NCBI GenBank assembly: GCA_018398805.1
Contig: JAGFBZ010001548.1
Location: 1,022,001-1,086,000 of the forward strand
Source: Hirundichthys speculiger
Taxonomy: Eukaryota; Chordata; Actinopteri; Beloniformes; Exocoetidae
Length of the DNA stretch: 64,000 nt
Direction of reading: 5' to 3'
Positions within the stretch are counted from its first letter, which is position 1; every line of letters starts with the position of its first letter. The notes beneath the pieces were generated by a model. That model had not been told where the DNA came from. It ran no database searches and saw nothing but the letters and a program-made list of their open reading frames with translations. Below, piece by piece: positions 1 through 26,120 of the stretch. Position numbers and translations under genes: made by a program.

Positions 1-510
1 TCCAAATCCCCCAAAATTCGGACATACAATTTTTTTTTATAAATCAAAAAAATGCATCAAAATATGTACGTATCACGTTCGTAAGTAGAGGTACCACTGT
101 ATTTGCTAACAGACACACGACACACACATTTGTTTGTGTGTCGTACGTCAATTTGTAACATCATCGGCGTCTACCACACCAGCTGTGGCGCGGTAAAGTT
201 AGTTTCATTTTCGACATTCGCTCGTTTTTTTTTCTGTTTACGTTAATAGCGTCATGAAAAGGGCACCGTCAGCAAATTACTGTGGTCAAGCAGCAGCCGC
301 GACCAAATACACTAACAAGGCTGATCAATTCAGCCCGGCAAAGTCCGGCAGCATTGCTGGACTTCCGGTTTCCAAAATAAAGGCTTAAAAAAGAAAATAA
401 AAGGATTGTATTCAATTCAAACAATATCATTTCTTATCTTTTTATAAGATCATTTGTTATGTTTTACAATACCCCCTACTAAATCATGTGAGAATATATT
501 GGACTTTGAA
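1..510. other. Non-coding flank, AT-rich
   Basis: No gene is recognisable here. The first ~98 bases end in a run resembling the terminus of a TA-targeting DNA transposon (gaggtaccactg followed by TA), but the other end is outside the window, so this is only suggestive. The rest is AT-rich with no open frame resembling a known protein. Confidence 0.3.
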
Positions 511-970
511 TTATTAAAAACATAGGTATCTATTGTACCTCATTTATTATGGATTTATTTTGAAATAGCACAATGGGATTTGATCCCAGAGACTCCATCC
601 CACCTCTCTGTGTTCCTTAGGTCAGTATTCATCTTTCACAAGCATTACCTCTAAGAAAATCACATCAAGAAAATTATTTTTTTTTAAACAAGTATATACT
701 GTAACTAATTTATTAAGGTTTTATTTTGAAACAGCACAATGGGATTTGATTCCAGAGACCCCATTCCACTTCTCGTGTGTTCCATAGGTTAGTATTCATC
801 TTTTACAAGCATTATCTCGAAGAAAATCAGGTCAAGATTATTATTAAAAACAGAGGTATCTACTGTACCTCATTTACTATGGTTTTATTTTGAAATAGCT
901 CTAGATGATGATCCCAGAGACCCCATTCCACTTCTCTTGTGTTCCTTAGGTTAGTATTCATCTTTCACAC
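511..970. repeat. Tandem repeat, unit about 165 bp, about 2.7 copies
   Basis: The phrase ttattaaaaacataggtatc at 511 recurs as ttattaaaaacagaggtatc near 841. A diverged middle copy starts near 676. Each unit then carries a 'ttttgaaatagcacaatggg' block, 'cccagagaccccat' and 'ttagtattcatcttt'. The spacing gives a unit of about 165 bp. It has no coding potential and looks like a minisatellite or satellite fragment. Confidence 0.65.
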
Positions 971-1838
971 TTCCACTGTGGCCTTGGTGCCCTGCCCTCT
1001 CCCCTTCCATCGGCTATCATCAAGTTTGTGCGGTAGTGCCCATCGGTAGGCCTACCTGTATTAAAGCTAAACAATCGGAGCGGAAGTGTGTTCTACTGCG
1101 GGATCCGTCCATATCTCTACGGCCACACAGCATCTATTTCCATCAGTGTTCTGTCTGTGGGATAAACAGCACAACGATACCATGAAGACGACATTAAAGG
1201 CGAGTGTTCAAAAAGCCATCTGTTTCTTGGATCAAATAGCTTGTCAATGAGCCTAAGGACTTTAAAGAATGAGCCCAGGACTATAAATCGTAATACATCA
1301 TAATACTGAGCTATGGTTGCTAAGACAACCCAAGTAAACGGTCTCCTGCAATCAGCTGTTTTATCGTAAACTAAAGCCTTCAAATAGGCCCTTTCTCGCC
1401 AAATCAACTTCTCTGTCTCTCGTCTATGTGTGCAGCCCTAGCGAAGTTTTGCTTCTAAGTCTTCATTTCATCGCCAAAATCAGGATGCCATTAAATCAAA
1501 GATCTGTGATGAGATAACACATCATAAACTCACGATTGACATATGGAATCAACAACATCTTACAGGCAGGATGACGATGGAGACTTCAGGTGCGCGAAAG
1601 TGAAACCTAAACTCTTTAACATGTATCTTTACAGAAATACGCTCCGGGGTGGCTTAAGCATTTGAATAATCAATCGGCTATGTAAAAGTGATAATATTAT
1701 TTAAAAATATTTAACATATTCACTCGAAACTTTTTTCCCTCAGAAAGAAGAATGCCAAGACGGGAACATGAGTCGAGATTACTCACAAAAGAGCTCTCGA
1801 AGATGCAGCAAAAAACTGCCAAAAAAAATGGACACCCA
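971..1838. other. Unassigned region between repeats
   Basis: No gene can be supported. A 96-codon minus-strand open frame at 1117-1407 contains LIDKLFD, which faintly resembles P-element/THAP9-type transposases, but nothing else in it fits and I do not call it. A stretch at 1561-1610 (acaggcaggatgac... cgaaagtgaaa) recurs in diverged form at 2571-2625, on the far side of the Tc1 fragment. Confidence 0.3.
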
Positions 1839-2577
1839 CAGTGCCTTGCGAAAGTATTTGGCCCCCTTGAACTTTTCAACCTTTTGCCACATTTCACACT
1901 TCAAACACAAAGATATAAAATTTCAATTTTTTGTCAAGAATCAACAAGTGAGACACAATCGTGAAGTGGAATGAAATTTATTGGATATTTTAAACTTTTT
2001 TGCTCCCCTTGCAATAATACTTTGTAGCACCACCTTTTGCTGCAATTACAGCTGCCAGTCTCTTGGGGTTTGTCTCTATCAGTTTTGCATTCTTCTTTGC
2101 AAAACAGCTGGAGCCCAGTGAGGTTGGATGAGAGCATTTGTGAACAGCAGTCTTTAGCTCTTTCCACAGATTCTGAATTGGATTCAGGTCTGGACTTTGA
2201 CTTGGCCGTTGTAACACCTGGATACATTTATTCCATTGTAGATTTGGCTTTATGTTTTAGATCATTGTCCTGTTGGAAGATAAATCTCTGTCCCAGTCTC
2301 AGGTGTTCTGCATTCTCTGACAGGTTTTGTTCCAGATTGGTCCTGTATTTGGCTCCATCCATCTTCCCATCAATTTTAACCATCTTCCCTGTCCCTGCTG
2401 AAGAAAAGCAGGCCCAAACCATGATGCTGCCACCACCATGTTTGACAGTGGGGATGGTGTGTTCAGGGTGATGAGCTTTGTTGCTTTTACACCAAACATA
2501 TCCTTTTTCCATTGTGGCCAAAGAGTTTGATTTTGGTTTGATCTGACCAGAGCACCTTCTTCCACATGTTACAGGCA
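1839..2577 (-). mobile_element. Tc1-like DNA transposon, 5'-truncated, minus strand
   Basis: The outer end begins at 1839 with CAGTGCCTTGCGAAAGTAT, a terminal inverted repeat seen in many fish Tc1 elements. Minus-strand frames give the C-terminal part of a Tc1 transposase. They show the block [17 protein letters not shown], then [12 protein letters not shown] (second catalytic Asp) and [15 protein letters not shown] (third catalytic acidic residue, DD34E type), ending in [10 protein letters not shown]. These blocks are in different reading frames and the DNA-binding N-terminus is missing, so the copy is dead. It stops abruptly near 2577 against retrotransposon sequence. Confidence 0.85.
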
Positions 2578-2629
2578 GGATGACCTAAGAACTTCAGGCT
2601 GGATTGACGAAAGTGACATTTCTTTTCAT

Positions 2630-5201
2630 TCAGTTGTAAGCCGGCCTCTTGAGTCGTTGCAGTACAGTCTCAAGAGCAGTGTCATGCAATTGTGCTGTGC
2701 GGCCATAGCAGATAATGTCATCCAGGTAGTTCTGTACATTTGGGACACCTCTCAGAACTGTTGTCATCAGCTTTTGAAATGCAGCTAGTGCTGATGCAAG
2801 GTCATAGAGTACTCTGCAAAAAAAGCCCTTCATGTGTGATGAAGACTGTCAAATCACGTGACTCTGGATGAAGGGTTAGTTGATGGTAAGCACTTTCCAG
2901 GTCTATGGTCGAAAACATTGTTGCTCCGGCCAGTGCGGTGAGCAATTCCTCCATGTGAGGAAGAGAGTGGCTGTCAATGATGATTGACTTATTGGGCTCG
3001 TGAATGTCTACACACATCCGAATTCCACCTGTCTTCTTCCGTGTGACCACTATTGGCGAGACCCAAGGGGAGGAGTCGATGCGCTCTATTACACCTGCAG
3101 AGAGGAGGCGATTCAACTCCTTGGTTACAGCCGCTCGCACTGAAAAAGGAAGTCGTCTGAGCTTTTGACGCAAAGGCACAGCAGTTGGTGACACCTTCAC
3201 TTGATGCATTAAGCCTATAGCACATCCTATAGTTGCTGAAGGTGATGTTGTAGTCACATGCTTAACTGAAGGTGTAGATGGCAGACGTGAGACTAACTTG
3301 GCTGGTGTGTATACAGTATTGTCTTCAATGCGCAAGTGGAGAGTAGATATTAAATCTCTACCCATCAATGCAGTCCCTGAGTCCACGACGTAGAAGTTGG
3401 CAGGGCCTTGAATTCCATCGATATAAACTGTTGCTTGCATGCAGCCTAACACATTGATAGGTGCTTGAAGAATATGTCACCAGACGAACAGCAGACTGTC
3501 GGAGAGGAGTGTCCTGGAAGTATTCTTCATAGATGCATTTAGGTAAGACTGAAACTGACGCTCCTGTGTCCACAGTCAAATCCATAATTTCCTTCAACTT
3601 GCAAAACTGTGTATTCGGGTACATTCACCTCTTTAACTGAATGAGACTGTGTTGACTGACAGACTCGGACAAAATGTCCTTTTTCCCCAGAATTTTTGCA
3701 TGTTGCATTTACTGCTTGACATTTACGGGCATTGGCAAGGTGCTTATATGAACCACATCGAAAGCAGGTACGACCAGAGGGAAATGAAGCAATTTTTGAA
3801 GCTGTTCTTGCACTTTGACCCTGGTGTGACATTCTACTAGTGCCCTGTTGTGGGTGGCCTTCTTCTGCATGCACCACTTTTTGTCTGTACTACTTGTAGT
3901 GGTAAGGGCTTGTCACCTGCCATAGCTTTGGCTTGCTGAGTTGCTACTTCAACTTGAGTGGCTTCAGTAATAGCAGTACAGTGATCCCTTATTTTTCGCG
4001 GTTAATGGGGACCGGCGCGCTCCCGCGACAATCAAAATCCGCGATCTGGAGCCGGAGCCCCCCAAGCCTAAATAATGTGTTTAAAATGTTTTAAAAAACC
4101 CAAAAAGTAGCGAGGTACTGCAGCAAAACAAGACAAAGGCTCAACTGTGGTCTTTCTGTTACCTTCACAGCCTCTGGTCTCTGAACCGTGGTAAACATAC
4201 TGCTGGTATTGTGCTATTTTTGGCTCATAATTAGCAGCTAACACGCTAACAACAACAACAAAAAATTCCAATTTTCTCTGCATGGATCAGGCACTTTATT
4301 CTGGCACTGCAGGAACTTGTAACATCACACAGGTTGTATGTTCGGCTCCTGTCGCTTAACAGAGAATGCAAATCTATACATGGTGGGCTGCTGTTTATGC
4401 TCACTCCACTTTTCATCTAACCTCGTTTTCTTCTGCCGTCCCATGACACACACACTCCATTACCCATAAGGCCACACCATTACCCATAAGGCTACCTTCT
4501 TAAAGGGGCCAGGCTGGCTCACAGCATTTCTTCACTGTGAGAGAACGCGTACAAAATCCTATGATGTTTCCGCGATTTGAAATTTTTTTTTTGAATTATA
4601 TTATAATTATATATTTCTGAAAAAAATCAGCGAAGCACTAAAACCGCGGTACTCAAACCGTGAAGTGGCAAGGGATCGCTGTAGTTCGATCCAGCTTATC
4701 TTTCAACAACAGCCTCTCCCTGATGCGAGGATTGGCCACATGCTGAACTAGCTGATCTCTAATCATATCATCACAATTTTCGCCAAATTCACATGTCGCA
4801 GCAATATATTGCAATATTGTCTCCTGGGCTCCTTGAACTCTTTTTCTGAAAGCATGGCGCTCCACAACTACATTTAATGCAGGATTGAAATGCTTCTCCA
4901 GTGCAATAATAGCAGTTGCTAAGGTATCTCCTGAATCTGGGAGTGTATTGAAAATTCTTTGCCCTTCTGTGCCCAAACAATGTAATAATAATGTTCTTTT
5001 CCAAGGCTCTGGCCAGGAAGCTCCAGTTGCATTGATCAACAAAAGATAATTCTGAAATATCCTCACCCATATCTTGAAAGGAATTGGTGGTTCTCCTGAG
5101 CATGGCAGAAAAAAGTCTGGAATGGTGTATTCAGTGCCATCTTCGATTAATATTGCTTGCTGGATTGCATCGTCGCCAATTTGTAGGGTGTGGATGTCCA
5201 A
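2630..5201 (-). mobile_element. Ty3/gypsy-type LTR retrotransposon fragment (gag-PR-RT), minus strand, broken
   Basis: Read on the minus strand from 5201 downward, the fragment shows several parts in order. A gag-like protein comes first, about 180 codons, with a retrotransposon-gag core. A zinc-knuckle region (CFRCGSYKHLANARKC) lies near 3,700-3,780. An aspartic protease has its active-site motif VDTGASVSVLP near 3,560-3,590. The first half of a reverse transcriptase follows, with VSPIVVTRKKTGGIRMCVD, FSTIDLESAYHQL and, further on, the YLDD catalytic box (NYLDDIICYG) near 2,720. The parts are in different frames, a 703-bp DNA transposon interrupts gag, and RNase H, integrase and LTRs are absent. 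The element was probably cut off on the low side by the Tc1-bearing segment. It is a non-functional remnant. Confidence 0.85.
3979..4681. mobile_element. Non-autonomous TA-targeting DNA transposon inserted in the gypsy gag
   Basis: The element starts CAGTGATCCCTTATTTTTCG and ends in the complement of CAGCGATCCCTTGCCACTTC. It is flanked on both sides by TA (3977-3978 and 4682-4683). The 703-bp interior has no transposase. TA duplication plus this terminal repeat suggests a pogo/Tigger-like Tc1/mariner family. It splits the gag frame of the host retrotransposon, so it is the younger insertion. A second copy in the opposite orientation lies at 25,074-26,054. Confidence 0.8.
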
Positions 5202-6588
5202 GAATTGAAGCAGAAGTAGGATGGTTATGGATCTTTACTGAAGAGCATGGCAGATTCTCCATCCACATACCGAAACTCTGAACATGGCTATCTACTTCCT
5301 GACTAATTACTCCTATTCTCTTGCACATAGCACCCTCTAGTGGTATTAAGTATAACAGCAATTTAAGTGAACACAACATGGATTTTTTTTTTGTGTGTAT
5401 TGGTTTGTTTTCACTATCCATTACCAGATAATTGTCTCTGGATTTCCTTACATGCATTTCAAGTGTAATTGATTCCCAAAGAAAATTTAAAAATTAGATG
5501 TTAAATTAGAAACATCATTATTCCTATTATTGTGTCAGTAATTAGTAAATAATATACAATATAATTATACAAAATTGTGAGTTGTGAGGCTAAATACCAA
5601 CCATGTAAATAGGTTTATTTATATATTGTCAGCCCTCTAGTAGGAACAACAGCTTTCCTGCAATCAGCATGTATGTTTTGGTTCTTTTTTTTTCTCTTTT
5701 TTTTTTTAATTTAAGGCAATGCTACAGTCACTTGTGGGGAAAGAGTTGGGACAAAAATATGATGAAACAAAGCATTGGCATATTTCTTTTCATTCTGTTT
5801 AATGTGCTTCTGTGCAATAATAGGCATTGCTTTAAAAGTGAAGCATTCAAAGCAAGATATGACTATGAACACTGGTATTGTGTCCTTTATTAAAAAAAAC
5901 CCAACCATACTGTATGTGAATTAAACAGTCTAATATCAAGACATAAAATACTGCTGGCTTGCTGATATGCACAGCGTGAGTTGAAGTTATTAATGAGAGC
6001 TCTTGGGATACTGTAAATGATTTTCTTTCTCTGAACAGGACTGTGGCATTTGCATCTTTTTTTCATATAGAAGCCAGGCTTGTTCAATTTACATAGTACA
6101 GAAGGATTTGGGAGTTATGCAGCAGCTGCCACACATGTTGTATGGTATACTTTAGCATGCCTTCTTTCTGAGCCACAACCAGCTGCTGTCTGACAGAGAG
6201 GCAGATAAGAGGGAGATACAGAAGGAAAATAAAGAGGAGAGAAGCGAGGATGGGAGAAGCTCAGAGACACAGCTCTGCATTGGCTGTTTGAATAAGAAGG
6301 GTAGGTCTTTCTCCATCTTTCTCTCCTCCTCCACTGTGAAGCAGAGTGAGCAGTGTAAACACACACAGAGGCTGGAATAACCATGCTAAAGCACGTCAAA
6401 GAGCAGGAGCTGAGGCACACACACAAACCTTCCAGGACGGTGAGAAAGCAGGAAGATGAAGAAAGCATCAAGAGTGAAGATTGGAACAGTCTGCATAGTG
6501 GATCGCAAAGAACACAGAGGCAGTTAGACATGTGTGACTGAGCGGCTCTTTCACATCATTCAGAGAAGTTCGAAGGAGTGCTGCTCTC
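5202..6588. other. Region upstream of pld5 coding start, possible 5' UTR
   Basis: No gene is supported before 6589. From about 6,110 the sequence becomes GA- and CA-rich with many short purine blocks, a plausible 5' untranslated exon of pld5 leading to the ATG at 6589. No TATA box or other clear core promoter element is visible. Alternative upstream first exons of pld5 could lie before the window. Confidence 0.3.
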
Positions 6589-20319
<13,731 letters not shown>

Positions 20320-21074
20320 ACTCAGATTGTGTATCTATATCTTAAAGCCTTATATGCTTGAGTACTGTAGATTTTACCAAAATGCATTTAAATAGTAAAT
20401 TAAACCCACACTATGAGGCCTGATTTTGCAACTTTATTTTGTTATATTCAGCTTTAGTCAACAAAGGCAGTCAAGGGCAAGTGTTGTTTTAACTCAGCTG
20501 CAAGTTACAGAAAAAGCACTTTAATCAACTGTCAACTGTTATGAGCATGCACTGTTACAGTAACTATATCAAGTTAAAAATGATATATAATTCCTTCAAA
20601 GGAAAAAGAAATTGGTATTATTATTATTGTTGTTGTTGTTATCTGGGCTGTGTGTGGAGTCTATATGCTCATGAAATTCACTGGAGTTTACATTTACATT
20701 CAGTTATAAATGACAAGCTATTACTTTTGTAGTTTTATCTTTTGTCTTATTTTTTGCGTTCAGTAAATTTTGTATGATTTTTGATCTGCATAGGATTTAG
20801 GGATTTTAATGGAACAATACAATGTCTGTGATTGTTATCCTGCCCACTTCTAGAAGGACACACATATGCAGTAGTTTTAACAAACATTTAACATCTCAGT
20901 GAAATCTTTCATCTGACTTTATAAGAGTTTAAACTTTTTTTTTTCTCTATTTGGTGCTGTTTTATTTCTGCATGCTGAGATGTGTAGGGTTACCACCATG
21001 TATGCACAAATTCCAATAACATCTGAATGTACAGTCAACTGTACTGGACTGCCTAAGTTCCTTAGTCCTTTAGA

Positions 21075-21150
<76 letters not shown>

Positions 21151-21161
21151 TTATCTATCTG

Positions 21162-21200
<39 letters not shown>

Positions 21201-22931
21201 GTGCCTGTCTGTCTGTCTGTCTGTCTGTCTGGAAGACTGTATGTATGTATGGTACAATTAGACAAGATTTTTAATCTGTTTGCATTCTGTGATTTATCAA
21301 TTCACTTCAATTCAATTTCATTTGTATAGTGTCTATTACAATACAAATAGTCTCCAGGCACTTTTCAGAGATCCAGACCATGACCCCCAATCAAATATTA
21401 ACTATAGTTAATGGATATAATAATATAACATGCATTGTGTGGCATTGGCAATGGCCACCATTTCAACAGTTTTTGGCCACATGGTGGCAGAAAAACCTCG
21501 TAGCAGGTAGGCAACATGCTGTAGGCCATAAGCAAACGGTATATTACACCTCACAGACAGAAAAGAACAGTCGAAAAGTGTAACATACATCAAAAAGGAC
21601 CAAAATTATTCTTTACCATCCAATGTTCCTTTCTAAATATGATAATACTCTATTAATTCTAAACTAAAGTCTGTGATGGACTGCTTGACCTGACAGGTCA
21701 GCCTCTCATTAGATGACAGCTGGGACAGACTCCAGTCTAGTTGTGCTATTTTATAAATCTTTTCCTCTCTATGGTTGTTAATCTGTATAAATGGGGAGCG
21801 ACAAATTTATAATGCAGTCCAGCCCAAGAAGAGTTCGATTTAGCGCTGTATTTAGTAACATTTAATACAAAGTCATGTTAAAAAATATCCTTTTTTTTTT
21901 CCAACGGAAGGTATTTGTGTGGCTATTTATTTAAAGAACAAAAATGTTTGTTCAAGTCTGTATTTCTTGTGGTGTTTTAACGCTTTATTTATTTATTTAT
22001 CTATGATAATGTAAGACAGGGTTTTGGCTGTCTGTAACTATTGTCTTACAAACTATCTGAGGGCTGTGGGTGAAGAAAGAGCACGGGGACAACTCCGGTG
22101 TAACTGGATCCACTTTAATGTCCGACCAAAAAAACGTAGGACAACTGAACACTGACGACAAGAAGTTGCCTATTTCACCTTTAACGTATCACTCCGCCGA
22201 TCGTAATCACAACTCACATTACCTATATATAAAGTGCACCATATTATATAGTTCCAGATGAAACCCAAACAATGGAACACAATATTCATAAATGTAGTTA
22301 CAAATAATGAAATTAGGTGGACTCCAACTAATGAATAATGCAAAATAAATCTCATCTTACAATAAAGAGGATGATGCTGGGGAGGAGTCGGCTACAGCAC
22401 TGTTGCCATGGTAACAGATTAAAGGCAAAGTTCGGTTTTTTTTTTTTTTTAGGTCGCTCTATTAGCACTTCTGCTGGTAGAAGCTTAAAATTGTGAGTCC
22501 AAAGATTAAGAATATTTCATTGATTTTTATTTACACTCACTCACCCTGTTCTGTTTTATAAAATCGTAAACTGGTTTGTGTGACTTGCAGGACAGCTGGG
22601 GGGAGGAGGAGGAGGAAGAGGGGGAGGATTGACGGCAAATGCCTTTGCAGCAAAAAGACCAGGGAGGGTGTGTATGTGTTTGGTGTTGCGGGACCAAATG
22701 CGGATATGTTGGAACATTGACTTGGCTTTAACTGCCGCATCACAGGAGTTTGTGATTGAAACCTCAAAGCTCAATGACAGGAGCAAATCTGAACTTGTTC
22801 AAATGAAACGGCCGGGACCACCTGAATACTGCACCGCTAGACGGGCTCTAATGCGTTTTGGAGTTATCAGTCTTTTGTTGAGTTAAACAGCTTGGACGTC
22901 CATGTGATATTAAACACACACAACCTTGGAG
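20320..22931. other. Intergenic region pld5 to ccdc88a-like gene
   Basis: The first part is probably pld5 3' UTR; no strong AATAAA signal was identified. A large TATC microsatellite lies at 21,077-21,235 and a short LINE-like tail at about 21,300-21,400. Sequence just before the next gene (22,580-22,930) is purine-rich then mixed, and probably includes its promoter and 5' UTR. The 85-codon open frame at 22,629-22,886 has no recognisable homology and sits in that leader. Confidence 0.5.
21077..21235 (+). repeat. (TATC)n / (TGTC)n microsatellite
   Basis: More than 30 TATC units with a few TGTC and TTTATC interruptions end in six TGTC units. The array encodes a spurious YLSI repeat in one frame. 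Confidence 0.95.
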
Positions 22932-25016
22932 ATGATGGAAAGCTCCGTTTTCCTGCCGTCTCTGCATCAGTTCATGCTGTGTCCTCTGGTCACCTGGGTG
23001 AGTAATTCAGAAGTCTGTAGGCTCTTGTTTCATCCAGAGTGGGACATCATCCGCAAATCCGACACCTTTTGTTGCAGGTAAAGACGTTTATGCCGAATGA
23101 TGAGGATACACACTTGGACTTTTCAGAGCTGCTGGATGGAGTCTTCTTAAACGAGATAATGACTCAAATGTAAGTTACCTTTCTGTCAGTTTGGTTCTTA
23201 CAGACTAGAGTTCAGTTGTGACAGTCTTGGTTACAAACGCTCTCCATGTGCATATTTGCATTTGTAGCCTGTGTTTTCAAGCCGGTGGCTTCAATATGGC
23301 ATCTGTATCTAAGAGATGATGAATAGTGAAATTTAAATTGACATGTGGATGTATTACGATGAATCATCATCAAAATCAAATGAAGATTTTTTTTTTTCTT
23401 CTTCTGCTGACATCCTTATCCATGCAACAGTACTGGCATTGTCACTGCAGTAATTAAGGAGATCTTTGTAATGAGTAGCAGACATTAAATGTAACTTCCT
23501 CATTAATTACAGGTTAGGGTGTCTCAGAAACGCTTTACATTAACATAACAGTTTTACTTAGATGTAGAGCTGCAGCCAAAAAGTGATCAGACCTACAAAA
23601 ACATGAGGAATATTACATACTGTCCAGAGGCTACTTAAGAGATTATGATTGCTTGCCTTATGTTACTCTCATCCATAAAACTGCTCATGTGTCTACCCTT
23701 CAGGTCTGGAGAAAATGACAGCACCATCATTCAAAGATGCCTCTTAACTTAGTGTTGCAGGGGAAAAAGAAAAAGTAATGATCCACCAGTACTCTTGTCA
23801 ATAATGCTGCCATGCCACCTGAAGTCTCCCTGTCCATTCATCCAAGTCATGTTCACTATGACCAGATCTTAATTCTAGACAATGATGCACTGAAGGGAGG
23901 TGAGAGGCGGGATAATCTCCTGGACTGTAAAACCCTCTGGGATTAGGGGCTGGTGTTTAGTGCCAGTGGGACACAGATGGAAGAACGACCAGATACAGAA
24001 CAAATAGCATCCTGAGGGAGACAGATTGACCAGTTATGGGCACGTCAGCTGAGGGGCTTATTTTTATGTCTCTTGCCGATTATGTGTGTTTGTTGAATTC
24101 AAAGTGTATAAAATGTGTTTGTTTGTTTTCCTAGAATATCTTCTTCTACAGGTCTTAAGCAAGAAGTTGATGTGTATGATCTGTATGACAGGGCTATGCT
24201 TAGTGAGTAGCCCTTCATCCCCAACCCCACAAGGCTGAAGCCAACAAGCCAAAATTGCAGTTACAGTATTAGTTTTTGATGACAAGAGAATGACACCCCC
24301 ATTTGGCTCAAAAACACTCCAGTTTGGAGGCTAAAACAAGCAAGCAAGCAAGTGATGTCACACAGGCTAAAGTTAGAAATGAACAAAATTCAAATATGAT
24401 TTCATGGTAATCCTTGAGTCAAAACTTTGTGTGTGAAAGGTTGCAATTTTCGATTATCCAGGTCTGTTGACAAGCCCTATACTGCTTGGAAATAGCAGCA
24501 ATAATAGTGTTTCTGTTATTTTCTTTTTCAGATATCCCTCAAGTGCACCTCAGGCTGCAAACAAAGTCTGCAAGGATCCAAGTCAGAGGGTCCAAAACCT
24601 AAACGCTCTTGTTCAGCAAATCAAGACATATTATCTTGTGAGTCTTTGCATATTCCCTCTCCTGGTTTTGCCAGTCATAAGATATGTTACACAAATATCA
24701 CAACTCCATATTCAGAGTATTCAATCTCTTTCTGAATCGGATTATGTGATATTTTGCATTATTTTTCAATTTTGTACCATGCACACACACGTACACACAT
24801 ATGATGATGTAACTTGCATCCCAGCAGATTAACTAGTTTTTCTTAAGATGTCTGGCCTAAATATCAGCCATGTAAACATCTGTGCAATCAGCACAGGAGT
24901 GAGGTTAGAGCACAAAGAAAGTCAGAGCTTTGCAGTGACACACACAATCAAAACTCAGTAGTTCAGTTGCCAGATGCCAGTGATGCTGAAACTGCACACA
25001 CACACAAACACATAAA

Positions 25017-25078
<62 letters not shown>

Positions 25079-26063
25079 CCCTTGCCACTTCGGGGTTTGA
25101 GTACTGCGGTTTTAGTGCTTTGCAGATTTTTTTCAGAAATATATTATAATTAAAAAATCAAGAAATAATCGCTGAAATTCTGCGAAAATCCACCCCACAG
25201 CAGACGAGAGGCCGCAGCTGCCAGCGAAACATCAAACAATGACTCACCGCCTGTAAGCAACACGAGAAACGCAGACGGCCCAGAACTCTAGAATCTCTGC
25301 GCTGATTGGCTGAGACGCATTTACTACAGTTCAGAGACCAGAGGCTGTGATGGGAAACAGAAAGACCACAGTTTAGCCTTTGTCTTGTGTCACTGCAGTG
25401 TCTCGCTACTTTTTTTGCGGTGTTTAAACATATTTTAAACACATTATTTAGGCTCGGGGGGCTCCTGCATCTGTTGGTGGATTTTGATTGTCGCGGGGAG
25501 GGGGCGCCGGTCCAGATTAACCATGAAAACTAAAGCCTGATTTATACTCGAATGTCAGGCCGTCTGCGTCACCTACGCAGACGACGCAGAGATGCCCCCC
25601 ACCCTACGCAGACACTACGGCGAGACTCCCGTGCACCTCCCCAAAATTGTAGGTCGACGCAGACAGTGTCGCAGAGAGGAGAGAAAGGAGGCCTCTGATT
25701 GGTCAATTCTACATCCGCATAGAAAAGAGTGCGTCATTGAAGAAATAAGGAAGTACCCACATCTGTACGATTCTCGTTCTCCACACCACAAAGACAGCAC
25801 ATATTCTAGTAATTCATGGAGGGAGATAGGATGAATGTGGGTCTGGATACGGCCGAGACGGTGAGGAGGTGGAAAAACGCAAGAGATACGTTTAGTAAGT
25901 TTAGCTAGTTCATGATTGTCACTCTTGCGTTGTGGCGTGGAATAACATAGCGCAGACCGCGCGAGTATAAATCAAAAGTGACAGCAGTATCTCTACGACA
26001 AGCTGACGGCGACACATTGACGCGAGAGTATACAAAGCCCTCAAGGGATCACTGTACATATAC

Positions 26064-26120
<57 letters not shown>

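Noticed and set aside
1117..1407. 96-codon minus-strand frame with LIDKLFD
   Set aside because: The faint resemblance to P-element/THAP9 transposase is limited to one short block, with no second domain or terminal repeats.
6115..6531. 138-codon minus-strand frame rich in Ser, Leu and Cys
   Set aside because: It is the complement of the purine-rich pld5 leader; no recognisable family and low complexity.
21077..21235. Regular short repeats that could suggest a CRISPR array
   Set aside because: Simple 4-bp microsatellite with no spacers; the genome is eukaryotic.
20980..21261. 93-codon frame with a YLSI repeat
   Set aside because: It is the TATC microsatellite read in one frame.
22629..22886. 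85-codon frame before the ccdc88a-like start
   Set aside because: No family resemblance. It lies in the probable 5' UTR/promoter and has no splice or start context supporting coding use.
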